A DNA stretch of 44,383 nucleotides from Roseburia sp. (GCA_026168605.1 JAPFDX010000033.1:1-44383); one strand, 5' to 3'. Counted from the first letter of the stretch, positions 8,294 through 16,376 are shown. The notes: generated by a model not told the origin, from the sequence alone. Numbers and translations: made by a program.

Positions 8294-10450
8294 ATGGAAA
8301 AAAAGATTGATTTTCACCAGCCGGAATACTATGAGAACCGGGAGCTTAGCTGGTTAAAGTTTGACGGCAGGGTTTTAAACGAGGCAAAGGACAAAAACAT
8401 TCCGCTGCTGGAGCGGCTGAAATTTGTCAGCATCACGTCGTCCAATCTGGATGAGTTTTTTATGGTGCGCGTGGCGTCCTTAAAGGACATGGTGCACGCC
8501 AATTATAAAAAGAAAGACATTGCGGGCATGACGGCGGCGCAGCAGCTTGAGGCGATCAATGAAAAGACGAGGGAGCTGGTGGAGAGCCAGTACAACACCT
8601 ATAACCGCTCGCTGGTCCCTCTGATGGCGGCAAACCATATCCATATCATCGAGCGGTTTGAAGATTTAAACGAACATCAGCAGGCATTCGTCGACCGCTA
8701 CTTTGAGGAGAATGTCTATCCGGTGCTCACGCCGATGGCGGTGGACGCTTCGCGTCCGTTTCCGCTGATCCGGAATAAGACGTTAAATATCGCGGCGCTC
8801 TTGTCTGGCAAAGGCGGCAAGGCGTCCAAAAACACTGTGGAGTTTGCGACGGTCCAGGTGCCGTCCGTGCTGTCGCGGCTCGTGCAGATCCCGTCGGAGG
8901 AGAGCGAGGGGGAGAGCGCGCAGACATTTATTCTTTTGGAGCAGGTGATCGAGAAGAACATCGATAAGCTTTTCTTAAACTATGAGGTCTTGTGCGCCCA
9001 CCCGTACCGCATCATGCGCAATGCGGATCTGACGATCGACGAGGACGAGGCGGCAGATCTTTTGAAGGAGATCCAGAAACAGTTGAAGATGCGCCAGTGG
9101 GGCGAGGTCATCCGTCTGGAGGTCGAGGCGTTGGTTGATAAAAAGCTTCTGCGCTTTTTGAAGGATGAGTTAAAGGTTGCCGAGGAGGACATCTTCCGCA
9201 TCAACGGTCCGATCGACCTGACATTTCTGATGAAGATGTATGGGCTGTCCGGCTGCGACCATCTCCGCTACGCGCCGTACACGCCGAAAAAAGTGCCGGG
9301 GATCGAGCCGGGAGAAAATATTTTTGAGGCGATCCGCAGGGGCGACATCCTGCTGCATCATCCGTACCAGACCTTCGATCCGGTCGTGGATTTTATCCGG
9401 CAGGCGGCGGCTGATCCGGATGTGCTCGCCATCAAGCAGACGCTCTACCGCGTCAGCGGCAATTCGCCGATCATCGCCGCGCTTGCGAAGGCGGCGGAAA
9501 ACGGCAAGCAGGTGTCGGTTCTGGTGGAGCTGAAGGCGCGCTTTGACGAGGAGAACAATATTGTGTGGGCAAAGAAGCTGGAGCAGGCGGGCTGCCATGT
9601 GATCTACGGTCTGGTCGGCTTAAAGACGCACAGCAAGATTGCGCTTGTCGTGCGCAGAGAGGAGGAGGGCATCCGCCGCTACGTGCATCTGGGAACGGGA
9701 AATTACAACGATTCCACGGCGAAGCTCTACACGGACTGCGGTATCTTCACCTGCATGGAGTCGATCGGCGAGGATGCGACGGCGGTATTCAATATGCTCT
9801 CCGGTTACTCCGAGCCGCTTTCGTGGAACCGCCTGGTCGTTGCGCCCATCTGGCTGCGCGGCAAATTTATGCAGCTCATCGGGAGGGAGACGGAACACGC
9901 ACGCGCGGGCAAGCCGGCGCGCATCATGGCGAAGATGAACTCTCTGTGCGACGAGGGCATTATCGCGGCGCTCTACGAAGCGTCCGCCGCAGGCGTACAG
10001 ATCGATCTGGTGGTGCGCGGTATCTGCTGTTTAAAGGTTGGTATCCCACATGTGAGCGAGAATATCCGCGTGCGTTCGATCGTCGGAAACTTTCTGGAGC
10101 ACAGCAGGATCTTCTTTTTTTTAAACGACGGCGCGGAGGAGGTCTATATGGGAAGCGCGGACTGGATGCCGCGCAATCTTGACCGGCGCGTGGAGATTTT
10201 ATTCCCGGTTCTGAATGAGGAATTAAAGGAAAAAGTAAAGCATATACTTGCAGTCGAATTATCTGACAATATGAAAGCTCATGTATTGAAATCTGACGGA
10301 AAATATGAGAAAATAGACAAAAGAGGAAAAGTACTTGTGGATTCACAGGCACAGTTTTGCAGGGAGGCGGCAGAGGCGGCGCCAAAGGCGGAGCACATTT
10401 ATACCGAACGAGTATTTATCCCGGCGGAGCCTCTGGCGCAGGAGCCGTAA
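8294..10450 (+). CDS. ppk1: polyphosphate kinase 1
   Basis: A 718-residue enzyme that polymerises the gamma-phosphate of ATP into inorganic polyphosphate. It has the N domain (ENRELSWLKFDGRVLNEA, ITSSNLDEFFMVRV), head domain and two phospholipase-D-like C domains. The autophosphorylated histidine is H446 (LKTHSKIAL) and the second catalytic histidine is H603 (FLEHSRIFFF); their separation of 157 residues equals that of E. coli H435/H592. YVHLGTGNYND is also present. The start is at 8294 behind GGAGG (8284-8288); the frame is open for 170 bases upstream, but that lies inside ppx and does not look like the family. The 20 or so terminal residues are low-complexity and variable. Confidence 0.95.
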   Translation: MEKKIDFHQPEYYENRELSWLKFDGRVLNEAKDKNIPLLERLKFVSITSSNLDEFFMVRVASLKDMVHANYKKKDIAGMTAAQQLEAINEKTRELVESQYNTYNRSLVPLMAANHIHIIERFEDLNEHQQAFVDRYFEENVYPVLTPMAVDASRPFPLIRNKTLNIAALLSGKGGKASKNTVEFATVQVPSVLSRLVQIPSEESEGESAQTFILLEQVIEKNIDKLFLNYEVLCAHPYRIMRNADLTIDEDEAADLLKEIQKQLKMRQWGEVIRLEVEALVDKKLLRFLKDELKVAEEDIFRINGPIDLTFLMKMYGLSGCDHLRYAPYTPKKVPGIEPGENIFEAIRRGDILLHHPYQTFDPVVDFIRQAAADPDVLAIKQTLYRVSGNSPIIAALAKAAENGKQVSVLVELKARFDEENNIVWAKKLEQAGCHVIYGLVGLKTHSKIALVVRREEEGIRRYVHLGTGNYNDSTAKLYTDCGIFTCMESIGEDATAVFNMLSGYSEPLSWNRLVVAPIWLRGKFMQLIGRETEHARAGKPARIMAKMNSLCDEGIIAALYEASAAGVQIDLVVRGICCLKVGIPHVSENIRVRSIVGNFLEHSRIFFFLNDGAEEVYMGSADWMPRNLDRRVEILFPVLNEELKEKVKHILAVELSDNMKAHVLKSDGKYEKIDKRGKVLVDSQAQFCREAAEAAPKAEHIYTERVFIPAEPLAQEP

Positions 10451-10505
10451 AGCCGTACCCCCACCGGGCAGCAAGCCAGGGCAGCATTGCCGGAAGGAGG
10501 GAACT

Positions 10506-11318
10506 ATGAAGCATAAGATTTTATTTGTGGATTTGGATGACACACTTTTAAGCGATGACAAATCAGTTTCAGCCCGAAATTGTGAGGCAATCCGGCAGAT
10601 GCTTGCAGAGGGACACTACCTTGTGCTGGCTACCGGCAGACCGGTGGAGAGCGGAAGGATCGTGGCGCGTGCGCTCGGGCTGACGCAGCCCGGCTGCTAT
10701 ATGATGGCGTTCAACGGGGCGGTGATCTATGACTGCGCGGCAGACCGCCTGCTGCGCAAGCGCTCCATTCCGGTGGACGTGGTGCAGGAGCTGTTCGAGC
10801 GCGCGAAGCGTGCGGGCATCTATGTACAGACCTACACGAATACGGATATCGTGACGGTGTGCCACACGCGGGAACTGGACTATTACAGAAAGCGGTCGGG
10901 ACTTTCCTATAAGCTCTCTGACAATGTGCTGGACGTGCTGGAGGAGGAGCCGCAGAAGGTACTGTTGATCGCACTTGAGAACAGAGAGCGGCTGCGCAGG
11001 TTTCAGCGGGACAATCTCGCGTGGGAGCGCGGCAAATGCAACAGCTTTTTCTCCTGCGGGGAATATCTGGAATACTGTCCGGTGGGAACCGGAAAGGGGA
11101 CGGGAGTTTTAGACCTGCTCCAGATTTTAAATATGCCGGCGGATGCCACCGTCGCCGTCGGGGATGAACAGAATGATATTTCCATGATACAGGCTGCCGG
11201 CATCGGGGTTGCCATGAAAAACGGAACCCGGGAAGTAAAAGATGCGGCAGAATATATCACAGAGCATGACAACAACCACGACGCCATCGCGGAAGTTATT
11301 GAACGGTTTATTTTATAG
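10506..11318 (+). CDS. Cof-type HAD-IIB family phosphatase
   Basis: A 270-residue haloacid-dehalogenase hydrolase of the Cof/YidA type. Motif I is FVDLDDTLLS (nucleophile D at residue 8 and acid D at 10), motif II is the threonine in LATGRP, motif III the lysine before the cap exit, and motif IV is VGDEQNDISMIQAAGIGVAMKNG. The C2B cap lies between about residues 85 and 190. Such enzymes dephosphorylate sugar phosphates, flavin mononucleotide or similar small molecules; specificity cannot be inferred. AAGGAGG ends six bases before the chosen start. It lies 55 bases after ppk1 and may be read through from it. Its stop overlaps the end of the converging PHP gene by six bases. Confidence 0.9.
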   Translation: MKHKILFVDLDDTLLSDDKSVSARNCEAIRQMLAEGHYLVLATGRPVESGRIVARALGLTQPGCYMMAFNGAVIYDCAADRLLRKRSIPVDVVQELFERAKRAGIYVQTYTNTDIVTVCHTRELDYYRKRSGLSYKLSDNVLDVLEEEPQKVLLIALENRERLRRFQRDNLAWERGKCNSFFSCGEYLEYCPVGTGKGTGVLDLLQILNMPADATVAVGDEQNDISMIQAAGIGVAMKNGTREVKDAAEYITEHDNNHDAIAEVIERFIL

Positions 11319-12185
11319 GGATCGCCTGGCTTCCTTTAAGCGTTCCAGCACAGAGTAGGGAATGTGCAGGGAGCCCTTACCGCAGCCGAGACGGATGGTG
11401 GGTTTGTTTTCGCCGTGGAAATCGGAGCCTCCGCTCAGGAGGAGACCGTTTTCTGCGGCGATTTTTTTCATCTGGCGCTCCTCGCCTGCCGTGTAGGTGG
11501 AGTAGAGTGCCTCGATGCCGTCCAGCCCGGCAGATCTCAGATCGTCGATCAGACGCTGGAGCGTCGCGCTGCCCATGCGGTAGAGCACCGGGTGCGCGAG
11601 GATGGCAAGACCGCCTGCGGCATGGATCAGATCCACCGCCTCCATCGGGGTTACCTTAAAGCGTCCGACATAGCATTTGCATCCGTCGCCGATATAGCGG
11701 TCAAACGCTTCGCGGACGCTTGAGATTTCGCCGTGCCGGTAGAGACAGCGCGCGATATTGGCGCGCGTGATCACGCTGTCCGGATTTTCTTCGGCAAGCA
11801 TTTCCATCGTGATGTGAAAGCCCTCCCGCTGTAACGCCGCGACGATTTTTTCGTTGCGCCGGTCGCGGCAGTCGCGGAATTCCTTTGTCTTTGCGAGCAG
11901 CAAGGGATTTTCGGGGTCGACAAAGAGACCGACAATGTGTATCTCCTTGCGCTGTGACAGACCGCCAGGGATCTTGTATTCGGTCGAGAGTTCGATGCCG
12001 GGGATCAGTTCAATGCCGCAGGCGGCGGCAGCGGGCAAAGCCTTCGCGACGCCGGCGGTGGTGTCGTGGTCTGTGAGCGCGATGGCGCTAAGTTTCGCCT
12101 GCTTTGCGGCGAGGATCACCTCCTCCGGCGAGAGCGTCCCGTCCGATTCGGTGGAGTGTACGTGAAGATCTATGATGCGTTCCAT
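11313..12185 (-). CDS. PHP domain metal-dependent phosphoesterase (RNase AM/YciV-like)
   Basis: A 290-residue PHP-domain protein. Metal-binding motifs are DLHVHSTESDGTLSP (HxH at residues 7-9), ALTDHDT, IPGIELSTEY, HIVGLFVD, AILAHP and the C-terminal GSDFHGENKP. Length and motif order match the YciV/RnmA (RNase AM) and nucleoside 3',5'-bisphosphate phosphatase group, so it may trim RNA 5' ends or hydrolyse pAp. The frame is open to a TTG at 12251, but that TTG is the -35 hexamer of a good promoter (TTGACT, 17-base spacer, TATGCT at 12223-12228 on this strand), so the ATG at 12185 with upstream AAAGGA is the real start. Confidence 0.88.
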   Translation of the reverse strand: MERIIDLHVHSTESDGTLSPEEVILAAKQAKLSAIALTDHDTTAGVAKALPAAAACGIELIPGIELSTEYKIPGGLSQRKEIHIVGLFVDPENPLLLAKTKEFRDCRDRRNEKIVAALQREGFHITMEMLAEENPDSVITRANIARCLYRHGEISSVREAFDRYIGDGCKCYVGRFKVTPMEAVDLIHAAGGLAILAHPVLYRMGSATLQRLIDDLRSAGLDGIEALYSTYTAGEERQMKKIAAENGLLLSGGSDFHGENKPTIRLGCGKGSLHIPYSVLERLKEARRSL

Positions 12186-12222
12186 ATATAAGCAGTGTCC
12201 TTTCCCTACTGGTATTAGGAAA

Positions 12223-12300
12223 AGCATAGAACAAATACGGAAAAAAGTCAAAGAGAACAGGCATGATTTTGTTGCCTAAAAGAAAAAAAGAGTCTATAAT
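12223..12300. promoter_or_regulatory. divergent promoters for the PHP gene and cheW
   Basis: On the minus strand TTGACT (12246-12251) and TATGCT (12223-12228) are separated by 17 bases and face the PHP gene. On the plus strand TTGCCT (12272-12277) and TATAAT (12295-12300) are separated by 17 bases and face cheW. The two -35 boxes are 20 bases apart. Confidence 0.65.
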
Positions 12301-12338
12301 GGGTGGGAGAATGACGTAGGATGAGAGGGAGAGACGGT

Positions 12339-12797
12339 ATGCAGTTATTGACATTTTCTTTGAACGGGACAGATTACGGGATTGCGCTTGAGGATGTGGA
12401 GTCGATCGAGAGGAGAAAGGATGTGGTCAAAGTGCCGACCGCACCGCGCCATATCCGCGGGATCATCCGCCTGCATGGCGAGATCGTTCCGGTATTTTGT
12501 CTCGCCGCACGGTTTGGCGTGCCGGAGGGGCAGATTGAGAATCTTGTCGTGGTCAAGGTGGATGGCATGAAGGTCGGTCTTGAGGTCGGCAGGGTGAAGG
12601 AGATCGTCGATGTGGAGAATTCGAGCGTACTTCCGATGCCGGTTCTGGTAAACAGCGAGAGGAACTGCTTTAACGATGTGGCATCCTGCCGCAAGGAGCT
12701 CGTCGTCATGCTGGATGTCGGCAGCCTGATCTCGATGGAGGAACAAAAGCAGCTCCGCAAGATCATCGACGACGGCGGCGAGGCAGCGGAAGAGTAA
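12339..12797 (+). CDS. cheW: CheW-like chemotaxis coupling protein
   Basis: A 152-residue stand-alone CheW domain (SH3-like fold), which normally links CheA kinases to methyl-accepting chemotaxis receptors. Visible signatures are LTFSLNGTDYGIALEDVESIER, VPTAPRHIRGIIRLHGEIVPVFCLAARFG and the C-terminal LVVMLDVGSLIS. The ATG at 12339 has GAGGGAGA about seven bases upstream; an in-frame ATG at 12321 is possible but has a poorer site. No cheA or receptor gene is nearby, so its partner is elsewhere in the genome. It has its own promoter and is followed directly by the infC promoter. Confidence 0.9.
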   Translation: MQLLTFSLNGTDYGIALEDVESIERRKDVVKVPTAPRHIRGIIRLHGEIVPVFCLAARFGVPEGQIENLVVVKVDGMKVGLEVGRVKEIVDVENSSVLPMPVLVNSERNCFNDVASCRKELVVMLDVGSLISMEEQKQLRKIIDDGGEAAEE

Positions 12798-12804
12798 AAA
12801 GTGA

Positions 12805-12833
12805 TTGACAACAGAAAGTTTCTGTGTTATAGT
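12805..12833 (+). promoter_or_regulatory. promoter of infC-rpmI-rplT
   Basis: A near-consensus sigma-A promoter: TTGACA at 12805-12810, 17-base spacer, TATAGT at 12828-12833, predicting a transcript start near 12840. Confidence 0.85.
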
Positions 12834-12839
12834 TTGATA

Positions 12840-12981
12840 GTTGTTAGAAACAAAGTAGAGTATCCACTCTCACCGGAGCACAAGCGCGTGACTCATGGTT
12901 CATATTTCAAAGCGATGTGAACAGCGATGTTCCCAGTTTGAATGATTAGTGGATAGTCTGCCTATCCACTTTTTTATTTTG
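12840..12981 (+). ncRNA. infC operon leader, transcription attenuator (L20-leader type)
   Basis: A leader of about 140 bases ends in an intrinsic terminator: AGTGGATAG (12948-12956) pairs with CTATCCACT (12962-12970) and is followed by a T tract (12970-12980), directly before the infC ribosome site. The upstream segment TATCCACT at 12861-12868 can pair with AGTGGATA, giving an alternative antiterminator fold. Placement before infC-rpmI-rplT matches the known ribosomal-protein L20 leader of Firmicutes, in which L20 promotes termination; the same mechanism is inferred here. Confidence 0.75.
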
Positions 12982-12994
12982 GAGGTACGGTACA

Positions 12995-13501
12995 ATTAGC
13001 GAGTTAATGATTAATGAACAAATCAGAGACAAAGAGGTTCGTCTGATTGGGGAAAACGGAGAACAGCTTGGCATTATGTCAGCCAGAGAAGCGATGAAGC
13101 TGGCTGAGGATGCGGAACTTGACCTGGTGAAGATCGCTCCGACTGCAAAGCCGCCGGTATGCAAGATCATCGATTACGGCAAGTACAGATACGAGCTGGC
13201 GAGAAAAGAAAAAGAGGCCAGAAAGAAGCAGAAGGTGGTCGAGCTGAAAGAGATCCGTCTGTCACCCAATATTGATTCAAACGACTTGAACACAAAGATG
13301 AATGCAGCTAAGAAGTTTCTTTCCAAGGGGGACAGAGTAAAGATCACACTCCGTTTCCGGGGCAGGGAGATGGCGCATATGCACGCGAGCAAGCACATCT
13401 TGGATGATTTTGCCGCAAACCTTAGCGAAATAGCAGTAGTGGAAAAAGCACCGAAGGTTGAGGGAAGAAGTATCAGCATGGTGCTGGCAGAGAAAAAGTA
13501 A
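12995..13501 (+). CDS. infC: translation initiation factor IF-3, AUU start
   Basis: A 168-residue IF-3 that binds the 30S subunit and proofreads start-codon selection. The sequence runs [26 protein letters not shown], the N-domain, a lysine-rich linker near residues 65-80 and a C-domain with KTKM-type and FRGREMAH motifs. I place the start at ATT 12995-12997: GGAGG at 12981-12985 is nine bases upstream, whereas the first ATG (13007) is 21 bases from it. AUU starts are known for infC in E. coli and Geobacillus and let IF-3 repress its own translation. Expression is also controlled by the upstream attenuator. rpmI and rplT follow in the classical order. Confidence 0.93.
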   Translation: MSELMINEQIRDKEVRLIGENGEQLGIMSAREAMKLAEDAELDLVKIAPTAKPPVCKIIDYGKYRYELARKEKEARKKQKVVELKEIRLSPNIDSNDLNTKMNAAKKFLSKGDRVKITLRFRGREMAHMHASKHILDDFAANLSEIAVVEKAPKVEGRSISMVLAEKK

Positions 13502-13523
13502 TAATTTTAAGGAGGAACATATC

Positions 13524-13721
13524 ATGCCAAAAATGAAAACAAGCAGAGCGGCTGCAAAACGTTTCAAAGTAACAGGAACAGGAAAGTTAAAGAGAAATAA
13601 AGCTTACAAGAGACATATCCTGACAAAGAAGTCTGCAAAGACTAAGAGAAATCTTAGAAAAGCAACGACCGTGGATGCAACAAACGTTAAGAACATGAAG
13701 AAGATTTTACCATATTTATAG
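13524..13721 (+). CDS. rpmI: ribosomal protein bL35
   Basis: A 65-residue, lysine/arginine-rich 50S subunit protein. The start [21 protein letters not shown] and the later [14 protein letters not shown] are diagnostic for bL35. The start at 13524 has an AAGGAGGA site eight bases upstream; the open frame extends back into infC but is not used. The gene lies 22 bases after infC and 24 before rplT. Confidence 0.97.
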   Translation: MPKMKTSRAAAKRFKVTGTGKLKRNKAYKRHILTKKSAKTKRNLRKATTVDATNVKNMKKILPYL

Positions 13722-13745
13722 GAATAAGTTAAGGAGGATTGTAAA

Positions 13746-14102
13746 ATGGCAAGAGTAAAAGGCGGCTTAGGCGCTAAGAAAAGACATAATAGAACATTAA
13801 AACTGGCAAAAGGTTACAGAGGCGCACGTTCCAAACAGTACCGTGTGGCAAAGCAGTCTGTCATGAGAGCCTTGACAAGTTCTTATGCAGGTAGAAAAGA
13901 GAGAAAGAGACAGTTCCGTCGTTTATGGATCGCACGTATCAATGCGGCAGCGAGAATGAACGGTATCTCTTACAGCCAGATGATGCATGGTCTGAAGGTT
14001 GCAGGCGTAGAAATCAACCGCAAGATGCTTGCAGAGATGGCAGTCAATGATGCGGCAGGCTTTGCTGCACTGGCAGAGCTTGCAAAGAGCAAGGTAGCGT
14101 AA
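13746..14102 (+). CDS. rplT: ribosomal protein bL20
   Basis: A 118-residue 50S assembly protein of full expected length. [26 protein letters not shown] and [24 protein letters not shown] are the hallmark RNA-binding sequences. In Firmicutes L20 is also the autogenous repressor acting on the operon leader, which fits the attenuator seen at 12840-12981. AAGGAGG precedes the start. The gene ends the operon, with a strong terminator just downstream. Confidence 0.97.
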   Translation: MARVKGGLGAKKRHNRTLKLAKGYRGARSKQYRVAKQSVMRALTSSYAGRKERKRQFRRLWIARINAAARMNGISYSQMMHGLKVAGVEINRKMLAEMAVNDAAGFAALAELAKSKVA

Positions 14103-14112
14103 GCAGTTGGAG

Positions 14113-14158
14113 AGAACTTATTTCATGTTGGGACAACCTCATGAGATAAGTTCTTTTT
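14113..14158 (+). terminator. terminator of infC operon
   Basis: AGAACTTATTTCATG (14113-14127) pairs with CATGAGATAAGTTCT (14140-14154) with one G-T pair, a 12-base loop and a following T tract to 14158. Confidence 0.9.
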
Positions 14159-14216
14159 AGCATAAGAGTGGCGCGCAGAGCGTGCCGCTCGTTGTCTGGA
14201 AAGCGGGGGAGAGTTT

Positions 14217-14393
14217 ATGTTTCTGATTCAGATGGTGATACTGCTCACGGGCGCGCTGATGATCCTGGCGCCGCGGTCGTGCACGAGGAAGGAAGCGCGT
14301 GGGAATGAGACTGCAGAGAAACGCACCCGGACAATGGGCGTCTGGCTGTTTTTGGCGGCGGTCATCTGGATGATCACAGCAAAATTGACCTGA
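14217..14393 (+). CDS. small two-helix membrane protein, 58 residues
   Basis: A short open frame preceded by a purine-rich ribosome site (GGGGGAGAG ending four bases before ATG 14217). The product begins MFLIQMVILLTGALMILAP, a hydrophobic helix, then a charged loop rich in K, R and E, then a second helix TMGVWLFLAAVIWMIT. The hairpin layout, the good ribosome site and the location in an otherwise empty gap between a terminator and the next promoter support a real gene. I do not recognise a family and assign no function. Confidence 0.6.
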   Translation: MFLIQMVILLTGALMILAPRSCTRKEARGNETAEKRTRTMGVWLFLAAVIWMITAKLT

Positions 14394-14407
14394 TCGCCAG
14401 AAAAGCA

Positions 14408-14437
14408 TTTACAATTCCTATACATATGCTTTACAAT
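14408..14437 (+). promoter_or_regulatory. probable promoter of the TM2-domain gene
   Basis: TTTACA at 14408-14413, 18-base spacer, TACAAT at 14432-14437. An inverted repeat TATGCT/AGCATA (14425-14446) brackets the -10 box and might be an operator. Confidence 0.45.
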
Positions 14438-14472
14438 AAAAGCATACACAAGAGAGGATGGAGGAGTTTGCT

Positions 14473-14889
14473 ATGTATTATTGTAAGAATTGCGGACAGC
14501 AGTATGTGACAGACGAGGCGGTGATCTGTGTCAAATGCGGCGCACAGAAGGGCGTGGGAAGCAATTACTGCCCGAACTGCGGACAGCCGACGCCGCAGGG
14601 CAGTCAGGTATGCCTGCACTGTGGCGTCGCGCTCAACGGAGGTGCGTTCGGACCAAAGGGAGGCAAATCAAAAGTGGCGGCGGGACTGCTCGCTATTTTT
14701 CTTGGTTCCCTTGGCGTACACAATTTTTATCTCGGTTATACGGGAAAAGCGGTCGCGCAGCTTTTGATCACACTGTTGACGTGCGGTATGGGCGCAATCG
14801 TTTCCGGTATCTGGTCGTTTATCGAGGGGATCATGATCCTGACAGGAAGCATCAATACCGATGCGGACGGCAGAATGCTGAGCGATTAG
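14473..14889 (+). CDS. zinc-ribbon and TM2 domain protein
   Basis: A 138-residue membrane protein. The first 50 residues hold two zinc ribbons with CxxC pairs: YCKNCG with CVKCG, then YCPNCG with CLHCG. The C-terminal part is a TM2 domain: AAGLLAIFLGSLGVHNFYLGYTGKA (with the characteristic G-x-H-x-F-Y-L-G) and a second helix LLTCGMGAIVSGIWSFIEGIMILTG. Such proteins are common and functionally undefined; the ribbons probably bind zinc on the cytosolic side. The start at 14473 has GGAGGAG six bases upstream; the in-frame ATG at 14458 has its ribosome site abutting it and is unlikely. A terminator follows. Confidence 0.9.
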   Translation: MYYCKNCGQQYVTDEAVICVKCGAQKGVGSNYCPNCGQPTPQGSQVCLHCGVALNGGAFGPKGGKSKVAAGLLAIFLGSLGVHNFYLGYTGKAVAQLLITLLTCGMGAIVSGIWSFIEGIMILTGSINTDADGRMLSD

Positions 14890-14921
14890 ACAGCAGAATA
14901 AACAATAATCAATGGAACAGG

Positions 14922-14960
14922 CAGACAGCCGGACGATCAGACGTCCGGCTGTCTGTTTTT
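14922..14960. terminator. terminator after TM2 gene, inside the MFS 3' end
   Basis: A perfect 14-base stem (14922-14935 with 14942-14955), loop of six bases and a TTTTTT tract. The right half forms the last codons and stop region of the opposing MFS gene, so one sequence serves both as coding end and terminator. Confidence 0.88.
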
Positions 14961-16181
14961 GGTTCCTGTATTCCGGCAGGCGAAAAACAGAAGCACAGCG
15001 CCAAGGACAGCCGCGGCAAAGCCGGTGACAAGCAGGGGGGTCACGCCTGCATAGTCGAGCAGGATGCCGCCGATCAGGCTTCCGATCACACCGCCGAGCG
15101 TGTTGGTCGCGGTCATCACCGCCTGCCCTTTGAATTTGTCGGCGTCCTCCATAGTCTCGTTGACATAGTAGACGGATGCCGGAATATAGAGCGCAAAGGA
15201 ACCCATCTGGAGGATCTGGGCGAGATAAAACTGCGGCATGGTCACGGCAAGCAGATAGGCGGCCGCCTTTGCGGCGAAGAAAACACCGGAAAGCATCAGC
15301 AGGCGGCTGCTGGAAAAACGTTTCAGCAGCTTTGAGAAAACCAGCATCGCTGGAATCTCACAGACAGCGGCGACCGAGAGCGCAGTTCCCATGCTGGCGG
15401 AGTTGCCGCCTAAGGAGGTCACGATCTGGATCAGATAGCTATTTGTCATGTTGTGAAACGTAAAGAGCAGCGTCACGCCGATCAGGGCAACCGTAAAACG
15501 CCTGTACCGCAGGAAGAAGGAAAAGATCGTTTCCCGTTTTCCGTTGTTTTTTGGTGCGGCAGTGTGGTCTGCCTGGATTTCGGATCGTTCCGTTTTCACC
15601 GGCTGGGGGAGCACCGGCATCGAAAGCAGTGCCAGTATCATCAGCGCGAGGAAGAGCAGTGCGGCAAAAATGATCACGTCCGCGCCCTTTTTCTCGATGA
15701 GCCGGCCGAGCGCAGACGAGGCAGCGGCATAGGAGACCGAGCCGACGCCGCGCGCGATGCCGAAGTCGACGGAGACGCCGCGGTTGACATAGTAGATACT
15801 CACCGAATTGACCAGTGGCTGTGTCACCTGAAGAAAGGAGTCCGTCAGAAGAAAAAAGACAAACACGGCGAGAAACAGGTTCGGAACAAAATATAAGAGG
15901 AAAAAGGAGGCGGCTGTCGCGGCGCCCAAAAGCGCTGTCAGCTTCTGGATCGTGATTTTCTGCGAGGAATCCGCGATGGCGGCAAAGCGGGGCTGCAGGA
16001 GGACGCCCAGGATATTTCCGAGTGCGACCGCGATTCCCGCCTGTGAACTGGAAAAGCCTTTCGCGAGAAGGAGAACTGTCGCGAATGCGTAGATAGAACA
16101 GAACGACGCCCAGTAGCCGCCCTGCAAAATACAGTACTGGAAGGTCAGCAGCCGCGTGTTGATTTTTGTGGATGATCTCAT
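14937..16181 (-). CDS. MFS transporter (MFS_1-like)
   Basis: A 414-residue major-facilitator permease with about 12 hydrophobic helices in two halves joined by a charged loop (roughly residues 195-222, rich in K, E, R). The N-terminal half begins LLTFQYCILQGGYWASFCSIYAFATVLLLAKGFSSSQAGI, the layout of the MFS_1-like/nucleoside-proton symporter and phenylpropionate-permease-like groups. The substrate is not identifiable. AAAGGA lies upstream of ATG 16181, and a promoter-like TTGCTT-17-TACACT sits on the same strand near 16240-16212. Its last codons overlap the terminator of the converging TM2 gene. Confidence 0.88.
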   Translation of the reverse strand: MRSSTKINTRLLTFQYCILQGGYWASFCSIYAFATVLLLAKGFSSSQAGIAVALGNILGVLLQPRFAAIADSSQKITIQKLTALLGAATAASFFLLYFVPNLFLAVFVFFLLTDSFLQVTQPLVNSVSIYYVNRGVSVDFGIARGVGSVSYAAASSALGRLIEKKGADVIIFAALLFLALMILALLSMPVLPQPVKTERSEIQADHTAAPKNNGKRETIFSFFLRYRRFTVALIGVTLLFTFHNMTNSYLIQIVTSLGGNSASMGTALSVAAVCEIPAMLVFSKLLKRFSSSRLLMLSGVFFAAKAAAYLLAVTMPQFYLAQILQMGSFALYIPASVYYVNETMEDADKFKGQAVMTATNTLGGVIGSLIGGILLDYAGVTPLLVTGFAAAVLGAVLLFFACRNTGTKNRQPDV

Positions 16182-16301
16182 GTCGAAAAAAGTCCTTTCT
16201 GTAAATATCTACGCCAAGTGTACTGGAATTTCCGGGAGAAAGCAAGGGCGGCAGGTTATTTTTGGTATTCCTAATCGTTATATCATTTTTTTGTCAGATC
16301 A

Positions 16302-16330
16302 TTGACAAAAAATTCTGACATTGGTATTAT
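16302..16330 (+). promoter_or_regulatory. promoter of ilvN-ilvC
   Basis: TTGACA at 16302-16307, 17-base spacer, TATTAT at 16325-16330. The leader to ilvN is only about 40 bases, with no T-box or attenuator. Confidence 0.8.
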
Positions 16331-16376
16331 CAAATATAAGTTTGATAGATGATTATACAGTAAGGAAGGTTCTTGT

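Noticed and set aside
12186-12251. N-terminal extension of the PHP protein from a TTG at 12251
   Set aside because: The TTG is the -35 hexamer of the gene's own promoter, so the region cannot be translated from that transcript.
12245-14158. CRISPR or phage signals anywhere in the window
   Set aside because: No regularly spaced direct repeats, cas genes, integrases or phage structural genes were seen here or elsewhere in the window.
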